Below are positions 4,703-5,838 of a stretch of DNA of 5,838 nt, piece by piece. Origin of the DNA: Methylophilaceae bacterium UBA6140 (GTDB taxonomy: Bacteria > Pseudomonadota > Gammaproteobacteria > Burkholderiales > Methylophilaceae). Positions within the stretch are counted from its first letter, which is position 1, and every line of letters starts with the position of its first letter. The stretch covers positions 277-6,114 of the forward strand of contig DIVE01000012.1 in assembly GCA_002423265.1 (NCBI GenBank), read 5' to 3'. The notes below the pieces were generated by a model. The model ran no database searches. It saw only the letters and a program-made list of their open reading frames with translations, and was not told the DNA's origin. The position numbers and the translations under genes are program-made.

Positions 4703-5838
4703 ATGGCCCTTGATAAGGCAAAATTCGGTGAGTTTCTGGCAAGGCTGACAAGCGGGTTCCGTGGCGATACCGGCACCGGCGGCGATTCAGACTCAGCACA
4801 GCCGCGCTGGCTGGCAATCCTGATCATGCTGACTTTCCTGATCAGCGCGGCGACAGCGCTGATCGGATTCAATCAGCGTCATCAGGATGCAGAACAGGCA
4901 ATCTGGCTGTTAGTGATAGCGTTTCTGTTTGCGCTGTTTGCCTTGCTGTTATTCGTGATCAGCAGCCGCAAACGGGCTGAAGCCGAACGTCAGCGCTTCG
5001 AGAAAATCGAAGCCGCCAATCTCAGCAATCAGGAGGCCGTGCTTAACCTGCTGGACGAAATGGGCGACCTGGCTGATGGCGACCTGACGGTCAAGGCGCA
5101 GGTTTCCGAGAACATTACCGGCGCGATTGCCGACTCCATCAACTATACGATCGACAACCTGCGCGATCTCGTTGCCGAGATCAACCGTGCAACCGAGCAG
5201 GTGAATCAGGCAACCGCGCAAGCGCAGGGCACATCGAGCGCACTGTTGGCGGCGGCGGAGGAACAGTCCCGGCAGATTGCGGATACCGGCGCGGCGGTCA
5301 ACAACATGACGCAATCCATTCTGCAGGTATCGAACAATGCACGGCAGGCTTCGCAGGTGGCGCAGCGTTCGCTGCAGGCCGCGACTCAGGGCGCGCAGGC
5401 CGTGCAGAACACGATCGCCGGCATGAATGAAATCCGTACCCAGATTCAGGAAACCTCGAAGCGAATCAAGCGCCTGGGCGAAAGCTCGCAGGAGATTAGC
5501 GAAATCGTCGAACTGATTTCCGACATTACCGAGCAGACCAATATTCTGGCGCTCAACGCGGCCATTCAGGCAGCATCCGCCGGTGAAGCCGGGCGCGGCT
5601 TTACCGTGGTTGCGGAAGAAGTGCAGCGGCTGGCGGAGCGTTCATCGGAAGCGACCAAACAGATCAGCGCGATTGTGAAGACGATTCAAACCGATACCAA
5701 TAGTGCTGTCGCAGCGATGGAGAAGAGCACCGAGGGTGTGGTCGAAGGCGCGCGACTGTCTGACGCCGCAGGCCAGGCGCTGAACGAGATCGAAACGGTG
5801 ACCAACAATCTGGCGCAGCTGATCGGTGCGATTTCGAC
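4703..5838 (+). CDS. pilJ: Methyl-accepting chemoreceptor PilJ, short form without periplasmic domain, 3' end missing
   Basis: The receptor of the type IV pilus chemosensory system; the first 378 residues are present and the gene runs off the window. Order: a 34-residue cytoplasmic N-terminus with a Gly/Ser/Asp-rich linker (21-34); TM1 at about 36-56; a loop of about ten residues ([10 protein letters not shown]); TM2 at about 67-86, closed by SSRKR; a charged coiled coil; a HAMP-like region with [15 protein letters not shown] (116-130) and [15 protein letters not shown]; then the signalling helices with a likely methylation stretch AAAEEQS (183-189), [15 protein letters not shown], the kinase-contact tip [13 protein letters not shown] (277-289) and AGEAGRGF. 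The cytoplasmic part matches Pseudomonas PilJ closely. The roughly 270-residue periplasmic PilJ ligand-binding region is absent. The frame is continuous, so this is an architecture rather than a frameshift. About 60-70 more residues would be expected. Confidence is high for PilJ-type signalling, lower for what it senses. Confidence 0.88.
   Translation, partial: MALDKAKFGEFLARLTSGFRGDTGTGGDSDSAQPRWLAILIMLTFLISAATALIGFNQRHQDAEQAIWLLVIAFLFALFALLLFVISSRKRAEAERQRFEKIEAANLSNQEAVLNLLDEMGDLADGDLTVKAQVSENITGAIADSINYTIDNLRDLVAEINRATEQVNQATAQAQGTSSALLAAAEEQSRQIADTGAAVNNMTQSILQVSNNARQASQVAQRSLQAATQGAQAVQNTIAGMNEIRTQIQETSKRIKRLGESSQEISEIVELISDITEQTNILALNAAIQAASAGEAGRGFTVVAEEVQRLAERSSEATKQISAIVKTIQTDTNSAVAAMEKSTEGVVEGARLSDAAGQALNEIETVTNNLAQLIGAIS

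Overview
The window looks like a chromosomal segment of a free-living, Gram-negative proteobacterium. A beta-proteobacterium of the Nitrosomonadales/Gallionellaceae type is my best guess, but this rests on remembered similarity and is weak. The protein sequences are proteobacterial in style, base composition is moderately GC-rich in the genes, and there are no mobile elements, tRNAs, rRNAs or CRISPR repeats. Both window edges cut through genes.

Layout. Positions 1-1038 (+) are the C-terminal five-sixths of argininosuccinate synthase (argG). A 15-bp symmetric hairpin (1059-1093) serves as a shared terminator with the convergent thiol peroxidase gene tpx (1111-1614, -). A 182-bp gap with one terminator-like hairpin follows. 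Next is a stand-alone FIST-domain sensory protein (1797-2957, -). A 258-bp AT-rich region (2958-3215) carries candidate back-to-back promoters. Transcribed away from the FIST gene is a type IV pilus chemosensory (Pil-Chp) operon: pilG (3216-3626), pilH (3630-3995), pilI (4112-4633) and pilJ (4703 to the end, incomplete). The histidine kinase gene (pilL/chpA) would be expected beyond the right edge.

How the genes fit together. In characterised Pil-Chp systems the receptor PilJ is coupled by the CheW-like PilI to a CheA-like kinase, which phosphorylates the response regulators PilG and PilH. This controls pilus extension and retraction, and in Pseudomonas also cAMP. The order G-H-I-J is the classical one. 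The unusual part is PilJ: its cytoplasmic half is unmistakably PilJ, but the large periplasmic sensing region is absent, leaving two membrane helices joined by about ten residues. Next door and divergently transcribed is a soluble FIST protein, a family proposed to sense small ligands and found in other proteins fused to chemoreceptor or kinase outputs. A reasonable but unproven hypothesis is that sensing in this system has moved from the periplasm to a separate cytoplasmic FIST protein. PilH also has a Cys where the switch aromatic residue of CheY-like receivers normally sits.

argG and tpx look ordinary and are probably not functionally tied to the Pil-Chp genes.
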